In this document: piece after piece, positions 15,127 through 23,479 of the stretch
How the letters are laid out: every line of letters starts with the position of its first letter
Numbering within the stretch: the stretch's first letter is position 1
From: JAXGPL01 sp040766985
Lineage (GTDB): Bacteria > Bacillota > Sulfobacillia > JAUYEG01
Assembly (NCBI GenBank): GCA_040766985.1
Contig: JAXGPL010000026.1
Coordinates: 1 to 26,400, forward strand
DNA: 26,400 bases
Direction of reading: 5' to 3'
Notes under the pieces: generated by a model
The model's database searches: none
The model's input: the letters and a program-made list of their open reading frames with translations, nothing else
Told to the model about the DNA's origin: nothing
Position numbers and translations under genes: made by a program

Positions 15127-15999
15127 CTACCAGCTGGCACGCAGAAAGGCGATGACATTGGGAATCAGTACGATGACCAGCACAGCCGGTAGAAAGAAGA
15201 CCATTGCCACGGTACTGAGCCTGCCCGGCAGACCGTTGAGCCAGGCAGTGTAGGCAAACCTGTGCCTTGACCTCGCGGACCGATGGTGCATCTCAATGGT
15301 CGCTGCCAAGGGCACGCCCGCCGACCTCGATCGTTCGACGGCGCCGGCCAGGGCAGCGACTTCGCCTGCGCCTGCAGCCTCCGCCCACTCGACGAGCGCC
15401 GCCTCACACGGCAGTCCCGCCTTGACCTTGCGGACCACCTTGACCAAGTCCGAATGGACCGGCGAGGACTGGTCGCGGTGCAGGGACAGGATCGCCTCCA
15501 GCGACGATGCCAGCGGCATACCTGCGAGGAGACACAAGCGTAGCCGGTACAGGAAGCCAGGCCAATCCCTCCGGAGCATTGCGCACCGACGCTGCGTACG
15601 ACGATCAAGCCACCAGTCAACGCCGAGCATTCCGACAGCGGCGCCGATTGCGGCGAAGACGCCCGGCCTGGCCGCTCCAACTGCAGCGGCGCCGGCAGAG
15701 GTGAGAACCGATCCCGCAGCTCCGGCTGCCATTCTGTAGATCCACAGGGCCTCGCCGGGCATCTCGATGCCTGCCCGCAACAGCCGCAAGGCGTCCGCCT
15801 GGACGGCCGCCGGCGAGAGCAGGCGGCCGACCGTCGCCTGCAGCCGGTTGGTGACCGGTCTGCTCCCCCTCGCCTCACTCCCCCTAAGGTACCTGGTCAA
15901 CGCCTGAGCCCTCTGCTGATCGAGCAAATGCCACCACGCGATCAACAGCAGTGATGCCAGGGATAGAAGCAGAGGCGGCAACTCGGGCCCGCTCATCAT
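15127..15999 (-). CDS. tadC: Tad pilus platform protein TadC (locus A)
   Basis: An inner-membrane platform protein of the type II secretion F superfamily, 290 residues, which with TadB couples the TadA/CpaF ATPase to pilin movement. Membrane segments are seen near residues 8-24, 90-125 and at the C-terminus. The cytoplasmic GspF domain covers about 140-240 with the typical internal blocks RLCLLAGMPLASSLEAI and VERSRSAGVPLAATIE. The protein ends with the usual TadC hydrophobic hairpin FFLPAVLVIVLIPNVIAFL. ATG 15999 overlaps the tadB stop (ATGA), so it is coupled to tadB. The gene is intact, in contrast to the tadC copy of locus B. Confidence 0.88.
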   Translation of the reverse strand: MMSGPELPPLLLSLASLLLIAWWHLLDQQRAQALTRYLRGSEARGSRPVTNRLQATVGRLLSPAAVQADALRLLRAGIEMPGEALWIYRMAAGAAGSVLTSAGAAAVGAARPGVFAAIGAAVGMLGVDWWLDRRTQRRCAMLRRDWPGFLYRLRLCLLAGMPLASSLEAILSLHRDQSSPVHSDLVKVVRKVKAGLPCEAALVEWAEAAGAGEVAALAGAVERSRSAGVPLAATIEMHHRSARSRHRFAYTAWLNGLPGRLSTVAMVFFLPAVLVIVLIPNVIAFLRASW

Positions 16000-16886
16000 G
16001 TCTCGCCTGCCAGTTCAGAGGGTGGCACTTGGATCCGCCAGACCACTGCAACCCCAACCAACCACAAGACCAGACCGGCAGCCAGCGCGAGCTTACCCGC
16101 AGGATCCTTGACAAGTGGCATGATCGCCTCGCGGTTAAAGGCACAGAGATACGCTGCTACTGCTACGGGTACAAGTGCAAGGACGCGCGCCGTCGAGCGG
16201 GCCTCGGTAAGCTTGGCGTCCGTCTCGCTGCGCAAGAGCGCCGCTTCGTCCGCCCGCTCGGCGCTTTCGGCCAGCAAAGAAGACAGGCTCGCGCCGGTTT
16301 CAAGGTGAAGCCACAGCGCCTGGGCCAGATCCATGTACTCAGAGATTGGAGCCAGGGCCTTGATCCCCATGACCGCATCGCGAACCCCCTGCCCCGCTTG
16401 GATGCCGAGGAGAGCCGGACGGAGCAGACTCCGAAGTGGCTCCGCACACCGATCCGCCGCCAGGCGCAGACAACGGGCTGCCGTGTCGCCGGACGAAGCC
16501 AAGAGATAGAGGTCGCGGACCAACGACTGAACGGCGATCGCCAACTGCCGCTTTCTGCGCCTGCTGGCAACTGCCAGCCAGGTAGCATATCCGAAGACGG
16601 CTGAGGCAGCGATAGCGATGCCGATGTGTGGGCCACCCAAAAGGACGCCGCCGAGCCACGCCGGCCACAGCCCCAGCAGCCAGAGAGGCCAACCCCGTAC
16701 GGCGGGCCGTTTTTCCTCGGCCGAACACCCTCGTGAGTCGGAAGGAATACCTTGTCCGCTGCCGATGATCCGTCTCCGTAGGGCCTCGACCCTGATCTGT
16801 GCTCCGGCCAGGAGCCAGAGCGCGAAGGCGGAGACCGAGAGCCCAAATAGGGCGCTCGTCAGTCCGGGGAGGAAGGCGCCGTTCAT
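15996..16886 (-). CDS. tadB: Tad pilus platform protein TadB (locus A)
   Basis: The second GspF-type platform protein of the locus, 296 residues. A membrane anchor at about residues 8-28, a Gly/Trp-rich hydrophobic pair at about 65-110, then a cytoplasmic T2SF domain (about 112-250) with LYLLASSGDTAARCL and LWLHLETGASLSSLLAESAE, and two C-terminal spans. TadB and TadC are distinguished here by order (ATPase-TadB-TadC) and general layout rather than by a unique motif. ATG 16886 overlaps the cpaF stop by four bases, so cpaF-tadB-tadC are read as a coupled chain. No damage is seen. Confidence 0.87.
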   Translation of the reverse strand: MNGAFLPGLTSALFGLSVSAFALWLLAGAQIRVEALRRRIIGSGQGIPSDSRGCSAEEKRPAVRGWPLWLLGLWPAWLGGVLLGGPHIGIAIAASAVFGYATWLAVASRRRKRQLAIAVQSLVRDLYLLASSGDTAARCLRLAADRCAEPLRSLLRPALLGIQAGQGVRDAVMGIKALAPISEYMDLAQALWLHLETGASLSSLLAESAERADEAALLRSETDAKLTEARSTARVLALVPVAVAAYLCAFNREAIMPLVKDPAGKLALAAGLVLWLVGVAVVWRIQVPPSELAGET

Positions 16887-18250
16887 GCAGGCACCAGCCT
16901 CTCAGCAGCCCGGACGACTTCCGCTGCACAGCTCACATTTGCCCTGTTCCTGATACGTCTGCCGAGGGCTGCGACCGCCTCGCCAGCCTTCACACGGTCA
17001 TCCCCAAGCAAGTCGATAACATGCGCCTGAGGCTCGTCGCGATCGCGGACCACCACTCCGATCTCAGTAACTCTCCGGTCACGATGCTCGTCCCGGGAAA
17101 GGTGGATGATCGCGTCGAGGGCGCTGGCGACATAGTCCCGGACTGCCGCAAGTATGATGTTCGCTCCGCTGGTCATAACCAGGTTTTCCAGGCGGTAGAG
17201 GGCGTCGTGGGCTGAATTAGCGTGAATTGAGCACATTGACCCGCTGTGTCCGGTGTTTATCGCCTGCATGAAGTCAAATGCGGCGGCATCCCTGATTTCG
17301 CCGATGATAATCCTGTCCGGCCGCATGCGCAACGCGTTGCGAACCAGTTGCCGGATCGTCACCTCTCCGAGGCCTTCGAGATTGGCGGGCCTGGCCTCCA
17401 GGGAGACGGCATGGATACCGTCCAGCCGGAGTTCCTGCGAGTCCTCGATCGCGATCACCCTCTCCTTTTCGGCGGAGATGCACGCGCACATTGCGTTGAG
17501 GAGGGTTGTCTTCCCGGATCCCGCCGCACCGGAAACCATCAGGTTGGCCCGGGCTGCGACCAGAGCGGAAAGCAGCTCGACACACCCCGGCGTCAGGGTG
17601 CCTGCAGCCCTGAGGTCCTCAAGGGACAGCGGCCGCCGCCGGAAGCATCTGATTGTCACGGTCCAGCCGTGCGTGGCGAGCGGTGGGATCACCACGTTGA
17701 TCCGCGAACCGTCGGGAAGCCTCGCGTCGACATAAGGGCTTAGCGTATCCACCCGCTTGCCGAGGGGGGAGAGAACCCTGTTAACCGTATCCCGCAAGTG
17801 CGACTCGTCTCGGAACCGCAACGTGGTGCGCCTGAGCCTGCCGGCCTGCTCGACGTAGATGGTGCTGGGACCGTTGATCATGATATCAGTGACATCCGGT
17901 TCGGCCAGCATTATGTCGATTGGGCCGTAGCCGGCTATCTCGCGCATAACGGCCTCTGCAAGGGCCTCACGTGTGACCCCCGGGACGACAATGTTGTGTT
18001 GGCAGAGGATGGCGGTCACAGCCGACCGGAGCGCGCTCTTGCCGGCGTCGCCTGGTTGCTCTAGAAACCCCGGGTTCTCCTTGAGCACCACCCGCCGGAC
18101 CGCCTCAATCGCCATCCATTCGTCAAGGTGCTCCTCCCTCGGCGGCGAGGCATCGGAAACCGCGGCGTCGGCCGTAGAAGCCCTTGGCGCCGCCTGACCC
18201 TGCTCGAACTTCTCGCCCTGCGCTCGCAGCCGTTGCAGGAGGGAGGACAT
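16883..18250 (-). CDS. cpaF: Tad secretion ATPase CpaF/TadA (locus A)
   Basis: The hexameric type II/IV secretion ATPase that powers pilus assembly. The protein has 455 residues, the normal size. An N-terminal helical region is followed by GYGPIDIMLAEPDVTDIMINGP, the standard entry of the CpaF domain; Walker A GAAGSGKTT is at about residues 241-249, the Asp box near IAIEDSQEL, Walker B and following block at RPDRIIIGEIRDAAAFDFMQA, and the His box GSMCSIHANSAHDAL. ATG 18250 is chosen: GGAGG lies eight bases upstream, it overlaps the last base of the cpaE stop (TGATG), and the longer open frame to 18499 is only antisense-like Pro/Arg-rich sequence. Intact. Confidence 0.95.
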   Translation of the reverse strand: MSSLLQRLRAQGEKFEQGQAAPRASTADAAVSDASPPREEHLDEWMAIEAVRRVVLKENPGFLEQPGDAGKSALRSAVTAILCQHNIVVPGVTREALAEAVMREIAGYGPIDIMLAEPDVTDIMINGPSTIYVEQAGRLRRTTLRFRDESHLRDTVNRVLSPLGKRVDTLSPYVDARLPDGSRINVVIPPLATHGWTVTIRCFRRRPLSLEDLRAAGTLTPGCVELLSALVAARANLMVSGAAGSGKTTLLNAMCACISAEKERVIAIEDSQELRLDGIHAVSLEARPANLEGLGEVTIRQLVRNALRMRPDRIIIGEIRDAAAFDFMQAINTGHSGSMCSIHANSAHDALYRLENLVMTSGANIILAAVRDYVASALDAIIHLSRDEHRDRRVTEIGVVVRDRDEPQAHVIDLLGDDRVKAGEAVAALGRRIRNRANVSCAAEVVRAAERLVPA

Positions 18251-19428
18251 CACATCCACCTCCGGCCCGTCGCCGCGTATTGGCTTGGCATGCGCCCGCG
18301 CCTGCCCAGAAGACGTAGCCCAGGACGCCTGTAGCTCCGCGTCGATGATGGCCACCGGCCAATAACCTGCCTCGCGAGGCAATGAACCGGGTCCGCGACC
18401 CGGCGGCGGTGGCGGCCGCCGATGGTGGGACACCCAAAGTATGCTTCGAGGTCCGCAACCACGCCGATGTCGTTGATGATCACCCGGGGATCCTGCCACA
18501 CCAGTTCACGAAACGCCGCGGCGTCAACAGGAGCGCGCCTGGTATAGCGATTCACCACAATGAACAGGCGGTCGCGGACGGGGATATTGAGCCTCTTGAG
18601 GAGGTCCACGATGGTCTTGGCCTGGCGCACCGACCCTGGATTGAGAGTGCTAACGAGTACTATGGACGACGCGCGGTCCATTGCCGCATATACTGCCGGG
18701 CTGTCCGGGTCGCTCGGTGTATCAACGATGATGCACTGGCCATGTAAGGCTGCGTGATCCAGGAGCAGTCCAGTCACCGGCTCATCCAGCGCGTACGCGA
18801 ATTCCGGCTTCGGAACTGCAGCCAGAAGGGTTATGGGGAGAGCCTGTTTGGAGGTCGCCCACGTATGCGGAACTGCCTCGAGTGTGCCGGTGCCGATGCC
18901 CGCGAGATCGATACCGGGCTTGAGACCGAGCCTGAGGCCAAGATCGCCGGTTTCCACGTCCAGATCGACTGCGGACACACTCAGTCCCGCTGTGGCAGCG
19001 GCGTAAGCTAGGTTGGCGGAAACAAAGGTCTTGCCGACCCCGCCCTTGGTGCCCAGGACCAGGACCAGGTCACACTTTCCAGTTGCCGTGCCTTCGACGG
19101 CCGGGCCGTGCTGCGGAGGTGCAACGCCGAGGACACGGGTGGCCACATGCTGCCAATTGGCCCTGCTGCGGCCCTCACCGTCTGGGACCACCCATACCTC
19201 GGCACCGGTTCTGGCTGCGATGCCCCTGACCGCGTCCCAGCCCTCCTCCGCGTCGACCAGCCGCTCCGACAGGACCAGGATGTCGGCGCCGGCACGTGCA
19301 GCGATAGGTACGCCAAGGTCGAACCGGTCAACCCTCCCAATCATCTTCAGCCCCGCTGGATCAGGGTGGCCGTCAGGCAGCACTGCAAATGCCCGCAGGC
19401 TGTCCACCTTGCTCCCGGACCGGTTCAT
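18250..19428 (-). CDS. cpaE: Tad pilus localisation ATPase CpaE/TadZ
   Basis: A MinD/ParA-superfamily protein that places the Tad machinery in the cell. In its 392 residues, an N-terminal receiver-like domain (about 30-100, without a clear phospho-Asp pattern) is followed by the deviant Walker A KGGVGKT at 128-134. Then come Walker A' AVDLDVETGDLGLRL, and the switch block IIVDTPSDPDSPAVYAAMD. ATG 19428 has GGAGG ten bases upstream and overlaps the cpaB frame end (ATGA). The last 45 residues are strongly basic, Arg-rich and unlike the usual short C-terminus; a late frameshift or a read-through into the cpaF leader is possible. Function as for the family, unless the C-terminus is altered. Confidence 0.87.
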   Translation of the reverse strand: MNRSGSKVDSLRAFAVLPDGHPDPAGLKMIGRVDRFDLGVPIAARAGADILVLSERLVDAEEGWDAVRGIAARTGAEVWVVPDGEGRSRANWQHVATRVLGVAPPQHGPAVEGTATGKCDLVLVLGTKGGVGKTFVSANLAYAAATAGLSVSAVDLDVETGDLGLRLGLKPGIDLAGIGTGTLEAVPHTWATSKQALPITLLAAVPKPEFAYALDEPVTGLLLDHAALHGQCIIVDTPSDPDSPAVYAAMDRASSIVLVSTLNPGSVRQAKTIVDLLKRLNIPVRDRLFIVVNRYTRRAPVDAAAFRELVWQDPRVIINDIGVVADLEAYFGCPTIGGRHRRRVADPVHCLARQVIGRWPSSTRSYRRPGLRLLGRRGRMPSQYAATGRRWM

Positions 19429-20079
19429 TGGGGACCGGCCTCCGTCGCTTGCGCCGGGCGCGGGTCGCGGAGGACGAGGTAGACGTGCCCGTGAGAAATG
19501 GCCAGAGCCAGCGGTTCAATCAGAGGGTCCGGCGCAGCGACAAGGACCCCGCCGAGACCCGGCTCGGCCGAGGCGTTAGAGCATTCTCCTGCCCTGGTCG
19601 TCGCGGACCTCAAGCACCTCTAGGTCTGAGGCCAGGCGATACGCAGCAGGCTCGCCTTGTCCGGAAATGACGGCGATGGCGTCAACGCGGTCGCCTTCGG
19701 CTAAATTGCCACCGGCCGCTCGGGCGAACCCGCAAGGTATGAAGATGGCGCGGTACGCCAGCCCCAACCCGTACACGCTGGTCGATCCGAGGATGACATC
19801 CGTGCGGGCGTTAGTGATCTGCTCACCGGACATCACTTCGCGCAGCACCCACCGACCGAGGACCTGCGATGTGTCGCGCAGGGCGCCCTGCATGACAGCA
19901 TCTGGATGCAGGTAAGCGACCTTAACGTCCTGGACCTGGATGCGTTCTCTGCGGGCCAGGTCCCGCGCCGCGACAACAACAGGCACCCGCTGGTCGATCC
20001 TCCGCAGGTACGAGTAGAGGCTCATTGAGCCGAGCAGTGCCAGAACGACGGCTGCAACCAGGAACCAGCGCCCCCTCAT
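19425..20079 (-). pseudogene. cpaB: Tad pilus protein CpaB/RcpC, frameshifted near the C-terminus
   Basis: First gene of Tad locus A. From ATG 20079 (AGGAGG nine bases before) it has a short N-terminus and one membrane helix (WFLVAAVVLALLGSMSLYSYL), then the SAF domain of CpaB: VPVVVAARDLARRERIQ, WVLREVMSGEQI and the RcpC/CpaB domain with AIFIPCGFARAAGGNLAEGDRVDAI. The frame stops at TAA 19578-19576 just after LEVRDDQGR. The expected tail, SAEPGLGGVLVAAPDPLIEPLALAI and HVYLVLRDP, follows directly in another frame and ends in TGA 19427-19425, overlapping the cpaE ATG. One extra base at the TAA (CTCTAACG instead of CTCAACG) would explain it. The truncated form loses about 50 residues. Confidence 0.8.
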
Positions 20080-20211
20080 TGCGATCCCCTCCTGGCACCA
20101 GAGCCTATTGGAAATCCTTGGGGAAGGCAAGCCCGCAACTGACCCAACTCGTCGTCACGTCTCGACACAAAAGAATCAGTTAGCACCACGGACGCTCTCC
20201 ACGGAGGGACT

Positions 20212-20241
20212 GGACAGAGGGCCACGGTCCTGTGGTAATCT
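20212..20241 (+). promoter_or_regulatory. Promoter of the SLH-protein pair
   Basis: TGGACA (20212-20217, five of six matches to TTGACA) is 18 bases before TAATCT (20236-20241), which carries an extended -10 TGG just as the promoter at 1120 does. The ATG of the first SLH-like gene is 31 bases downstream. The -10 itself matches only three of six. The same 192-base gap must also hold the start of the divergent Tad operon; on that strand I see only weak candidates (TTGCCT, 17 bases, TAGGCT). Confidence 0.45.
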
Positions 20242-20271
20242 CAGACCATTATCTGGAAGGGAGGGGTCGCG

Positions 20272-21123
20272 ATGCGGTTTCGATGGGCACTATGTTGTGT
20301 TCTTCTGCTTCTCACGCTTGAGCCCGTGCATCAGGCCTCAGCTGCCTCGCCGATCGCCACGGCGTGCGAGATGGGGCTGTTGGGCACGGGAGCCTCGGCA
20401 CTGGACCCCGACATGCCAATGTCTCGCGCCCTCTGGGGGCTGCTGCTCTATGAGGCCTTCGGGCACTCGATACGGTTGGAGGACACCGGGACGGACTTGC
20501 GGGACATGCCCAAGTGCCCGGAGGGAGAAAGGCTGGCTCGCGTGTGTAACGCGCAATGGCTTGTTCGGACACGGCGGGATGGCTTCCGGCCGACGTCCCC
20601 AGTCTCGGAGCCCGAGGCAGAAGCTTCGCTTGCCGCGGTAGCTCGACGTCTGGGAGTGACCGGCTTCACATGCGCTGCAGCGCCACGGCCCGAAGGGATG
20701 GGCGCCGGGACGGCAGCGGAGGGCGACCGGCGTTCGCTCGGGCTCGCGCAGGGACTTGAGATGCTCCTGGACGCTATACGAGAACTAGCGCCACAACCTG
20801 GCAGCCCTCCCGTACCGGACGCTGCAAGAGACTACTACCGGGCTCTGGGATTGGCGCTGAACGGGGCCACAGGCGCGCTGATGGAGCGCTGCTGCGGGAC
20901 CGCCCTCCACCATCTTGCGGCAAACATCGCCCGTCTTGGCGGCGAGGCCGGCTTCCAGTTGATAGGTCTGAGCGTCACCGGGATCCAAACGCAGGGTCAC
21001 CTTGCGGTCCTGCATCTTGACCGGGTCGCGGACTTCCGGCTGGGCAACGTCGTCACAAGAAGCGCGGCGCAAGACCTGCTGCATCTGCGCCTCCGCCCTA
21101 ACGGATGGTCCGTCTACCGCTAG
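20272..21123 (+). CDS. Exported SLH-like protein with possible NTF2-like C-terminal domain
   Basis: A 283-residue exported protein. Residues 1-24 form a signal peptide ending ASAAS. The next 100 residues have the pattern of S-layer-homology repeats: ACEMGLLGTGASALDPDMPMSRALWGLL and then ARVCNAQWLVRTRRDGFRPTSPVSEPEAEASLAAV, that is a helix, the G-x-F/L-x-P turn and a second helix. The C-terminal part (about 185-283) starts with DYYRALGLAL and ends LRPNGWSVYR, a layout seen in NTF2-like domains, but this is only a shape-level guess. It is divergent from the Tad operon and 31 bases before a second SLH-like gene. GGGAGGGG precedes the ATG. A role in wall anchoring is inferred. Confidence 0.65.
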   Translation: MRFRWALCCVLLLLTLEPVHQASAASPIATACEMGLLGTGASALDPDMPMSRALWGLLLYEAFGHSIRLEDTGTDLRDMPKCPEGERLARVCNAQWLVRTRRDGFRPTSPVSEPEAEASLAAVARRLGVTGFTCAAAPRPEGMGAGTAAEGDRRSLGLAQGLEMLLDAIRELAPQPGSPPVPDAARDYYRALGLALNGATGALMERCCGTALHHLAANIARLGGEAGFQLIGLSVTGIQTQGHLAVLHLDRVADFRLGNVVTRSAAQDLLHLRLRPNGWSVYR

Positions 21124-21154
21124 GGCCAGCCCTTTCGAATAAGGAGTGGTTCAG

Positions 21155-21946
21155 TTGACTCATCTGGCAGCGCGGACGGCTCTCGCGGCAATTGCCGTCT
21201 GCCTGATCGTGGTGGGCATGACCTGGCTGTCGGGGGCGATGGACGAGGTCAATCCCGCGATGGCTGCCGCGGCCGTGCCTCTGGATACGGCCCTGCGCAC
21301 CGTTGACTCGGTGGAGGAGTTCAGCGACTATCTCTCGATCACCCGAAGTCGGTACGCATCGGATGTCCGGGAGGCGTTTGAGCTGGGTCTGGTCGTGGGC
21401 AAGTACGATGCGGACTCCAATTTCTACGACCCCGATGCACTGGTGACAACCGGCGAGATGGCCAACATCCTCGCCCGCAACCTCGGCGCGGACCGTTCCG
21501 TCCAGGGACAGGCGGCGCTCAGCTACCTGGGTTCGATGGGGGTTACCGTGGCGAGCTCACCGGACAGCGCACTCACGCTCGGCGAGCTTTCCGCCCTAAC
21601 ATCGCAGATTCAGGGTTTGGGAGTCCAGGCAAAGGCGGACCTCCTGGTGCTCCGGCAGGCAGCGGCGGGCACTCTCGCAAGCGACTCTGGCGGCGGCATT
21701 ACGCGAGCGCATGCAGTAGCGATGTACCGTCCGGGGGACGATGGGTACATCCCTGGCTACGACGGCGGAACGGCGCCGGCCGAGGAGGAGTCCGGGCAGG
21801 GGTCGGATCAGCCCGCGCAGCCAACTATCCCGCCCCCGAATAGCGGCGGAGGGAAGTCGAACGGCCGAAAGCCCAAGAACAATAAAGAGCCCGAGCAGCC
21901 CGCGCACAACGCACCCGTTGAACCTCTCTTCATCTTGACCGGGTGA
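21155..21946 (+). CDS. Membrane-anchored SLH-like protein with Pro/Lys-rich tail
   Basis: A 263-residue protein with an N-terminal hydrophobic segment (about residues 8-28, signal anchor or signal peptide). SLH-like helices follow: VREAFELGLVVGKYDADSNF with YDPDALVTTGEMANILARNLG, and a second weaker unit at ALSYLGSMGVTVASSPDSALTLGELSAL. The last 60 residues are low-complexity, rich in Pro, Gly, Glu and Lys/Asn, as in a wall-spanning linker. The start is taken as TTG 21155, since AAGGAG lies eight bases upstream and overlaps the alternative GTG 21146. It lies 31 bases after the preceding SLH-like gene, so they form an operon. There is no LPXTG motif. A pilus-related function is inferred from position only. 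Confidence 0.65.
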   Translation: MTHLAARTALAAIAVCLIVVGMTWLSGAMDEVNPAMAAAAVPLDTALRTVDSVEEFSDYLSITRSRYASDVREAFELGLVVGKYDADSNFYDPDALVTTGEMANILARNLGADRSVQGQAALSYLGSMGVTVASSPDSALTLGELSALTSQIQGLGVQAKADLLVLRQAAAGTLASDSGGGITRAHAVAMYRPGDDGYIPGYDGGTAPAEEESGQGSDQPAQPTIPPPNSGGGKSNGRKPKNNKEPEQPAHNAPVEPLFILTG

Positions 21947-21978
21947 TGGCAGCGGGGCGTACGAAACGCGGCGGCAAA

Positions 21979-22011
21979 CACGGAGGCCGGCGAAGCCCGC
22001 CGGCCCCCGTG
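21979..22011. terminator. Bidirectional terminator hairpin
   Basis: CACGG, one mismatch, GGCCGGCG (21979-21992) pairs with CGCCGGCC, one mismatch, CCGTG (21998-22011) around the loop AAGCC: 13 pairs. It lies between the convergent SLH-like gene (ends 21946) and thrC (ends 22072). Neither flank has a long T-run; the minus-strand side has TTTG. Confidence 0.55.
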
Positions 22012-22071
22012 GAGCGGATGCTATTGCATCACACCAATATGTGGCAATCAAAATCAGCGTACGACCCGGGC

Positions 22072-23277
22072 CTAAAGGACGATCTCGCCGTCCTTGTCGA
22101 GAACCGGCAGATCCGGCTTGATGACGTCCGGATACTTAAGGCCGGTCCCGGTGTTGAGGATAACGACCTTGTCTTCCGGCTTGATGAAGCCGGTCTGGAC
22201 GAGGTGCCTGGCCGCGGCCACGGTTGCGCCGCCCTCCGGGCAGATAAACATGCCCTCGGTTAGGGTCGCGAGCTTGACGCCGTCGATCAACTCCGCGTCG
22301 CTCACAGCTACCGCAGTGCCTCCGGTCTCGCGGATGGCCTGCAATACGAGGAAGTCGCCAAGGGCCTTCGGCACGCGAATGCCGCCGGCTACCGTCTGGG
22401 CGCCCTCGTGGAACTCGGAATGATCCTTGCCTTCGTTATAGGCTTTGACGATCGGCATGCAGCCCTCTGCCTGCACCGCGACGAGCTTGGGCATTTTGTC
22501 CTTGGCCCAGCCCATCTCGATGAGTTCCTGATAGGCTTTCCAGATGCCGATCAGGCCGACGCCACCGCCTGTTGGGTAGAGGACCACATCGGGGGCGCCC
22601 CAGTCAAAGTCCTCGGCGATCTCAAGGCCCATGGTTTTCTTGCCCTCGATGCGGTAGGGCTCCTTAAGCGTCGAGACGTCGAACCAGCCGTACTTGGCCG
22701 CTCCCTTGCCGATGATCCTGCCGGCGTCGCTGATCAGTCCCTTGACCAGCCAGGTCTTGGCTCCGCTGAGGGCGCACTCGAGCATCGGCACCTTCTCAGC
22801 GTCGACCGGCATGGCGATGTACGCTTCGATGCCGGCCTTGGCAGCGTAGCAGGACCATGCGCCACCCGCATTGCCCGCGGTGGGCATCGCGATCTTGTCG
22901 ATGCCGAGTTCCTTGCACCGCGAGATCCCGCACGACGCACCACGGGCCTTGAAGCTGCCCGTAGCGTTGAGGCCTTCGTCTTTCATCCAAAGGTTGTCGA
23001 TACCAAGGGCCTTGCCCAAGCTATTGGTCCGGATCATGGGGGTGCCGCCTTCACCGAGGCTGACGATGTTCTCTTCGTGGGCAACCGGAAGGAAATCGGC
23101 GTACTTCCACATGCCGGGTTTCCGGCGCTTCAACTCACGACGACTGATGCCACGAGCCATCTCGCTGAGGTTGTACCGGACCAATAGAGGTGCCCCGCAC
23201 TGGCAGACGTTATTGGGCTGAAATGGAGCGTAGCTACGGCCGCACTTGGGGCACTCAAGGTGAGAGATGTAAGTCAC
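22072..23277 (-). CDS. thrC: Threonine synthase
   Basis: ThrC converts O-phosphohomoserine to threonine with pyridoxal phosphate. The 401-residue protein starts with a zinc ribbon (Cys9, 12, 25, 27: CPKC and CQC) typical of the COG0498 type with N-terminal ribbon. It then has GEGGTPM, the PLP lysine Lys110 in ATGSFKARG, the phosphate-binding stretch PTGGGVGLIG and a C-terminal LNTGTGLKYPD. GTG 23277 is chosen because AGGAGG stands eight bases upstream and the ribbon begins soon after; an ATG at 23307 overlaps that ribosome-binding site. It stands alone here, not next to hom or thrB. The 202-base gap upstream holds A/T-rich DNA around 23340-23380 but no promoter I would call. Confidence 0.95.
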   Translation of the reverse strand: MTYISHLECPKCGRSYAPFQPNNVCQCGAPLLVRYNLSEMARGISRRELKRRKPGMWKYADFLPVAHEENIVSLGEGGTPMIRTNSLGKALGIDNLWMKDEGLNATGSFKARGASCGISRCKELGIDKIAMPTAGNAGGAWSCYAAKAGIEAYIAMPVDAEKVPMLECALSGAKTWLVKGLISDAGRIIGKGAAKYGWFDVSTLKEPYRIEGKKTMGLEIAEDFDWGAPDVVLYPTGGGVGLIGIWKAYQELIEMGWAKDKMPKLVAVQAEGCMPIVKAYNEGKDHSEFHEGAQTVAGGIRVPKALGDFLVLQAIRETGGTAVAVSDAELIDGVKLATLTEGMFICPEGGATVAAARHLVQTGFIKPEDKVVILNTGTGLKYPDVIKPDLPVLDKDGEIVL

Positions 23278-23479
23278 GACTTCGACCTCCTGATACGGTT
23301 TCAACACGGCAAATCCGCGCCGGCGGCGGGACGGTCAACAGTGCTCTTTTTTCTCTGTAATGTGATAAATCCTGCATCTAAGCTGGGAGTAGAGACGCTG
23401 CTGAAGGACAAACTGCACCTTTGACCCATAACCGCAGGACCGAACCCATCTCCGCTCAGGCCCGCGGGAGGCCAACCGC

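Noticed and set aside
18251..18499. N-terminal extension of CpaF upstream of 18250
   Set aside because: No family similarity, Pro/Arg-rich, and it overlaps cpaE; the ATG at 18250 has a good ribosome-binding site and the usual stop-start overlap.
23461..23468. 8-bp palindrome CCCGCGGG after the DUF192 gene
   Set aside because: Too short, with no loop or T-run; expected by chance in DNA of this composition.
23278..23479. Search for a thrC promoter or leader regulator
   Set aside because: TTGACC is followed at 17 bases by GATTTG, a poor -10, and other pairs have wrong spacing. No attenuator or riboswitch fold could be supported.
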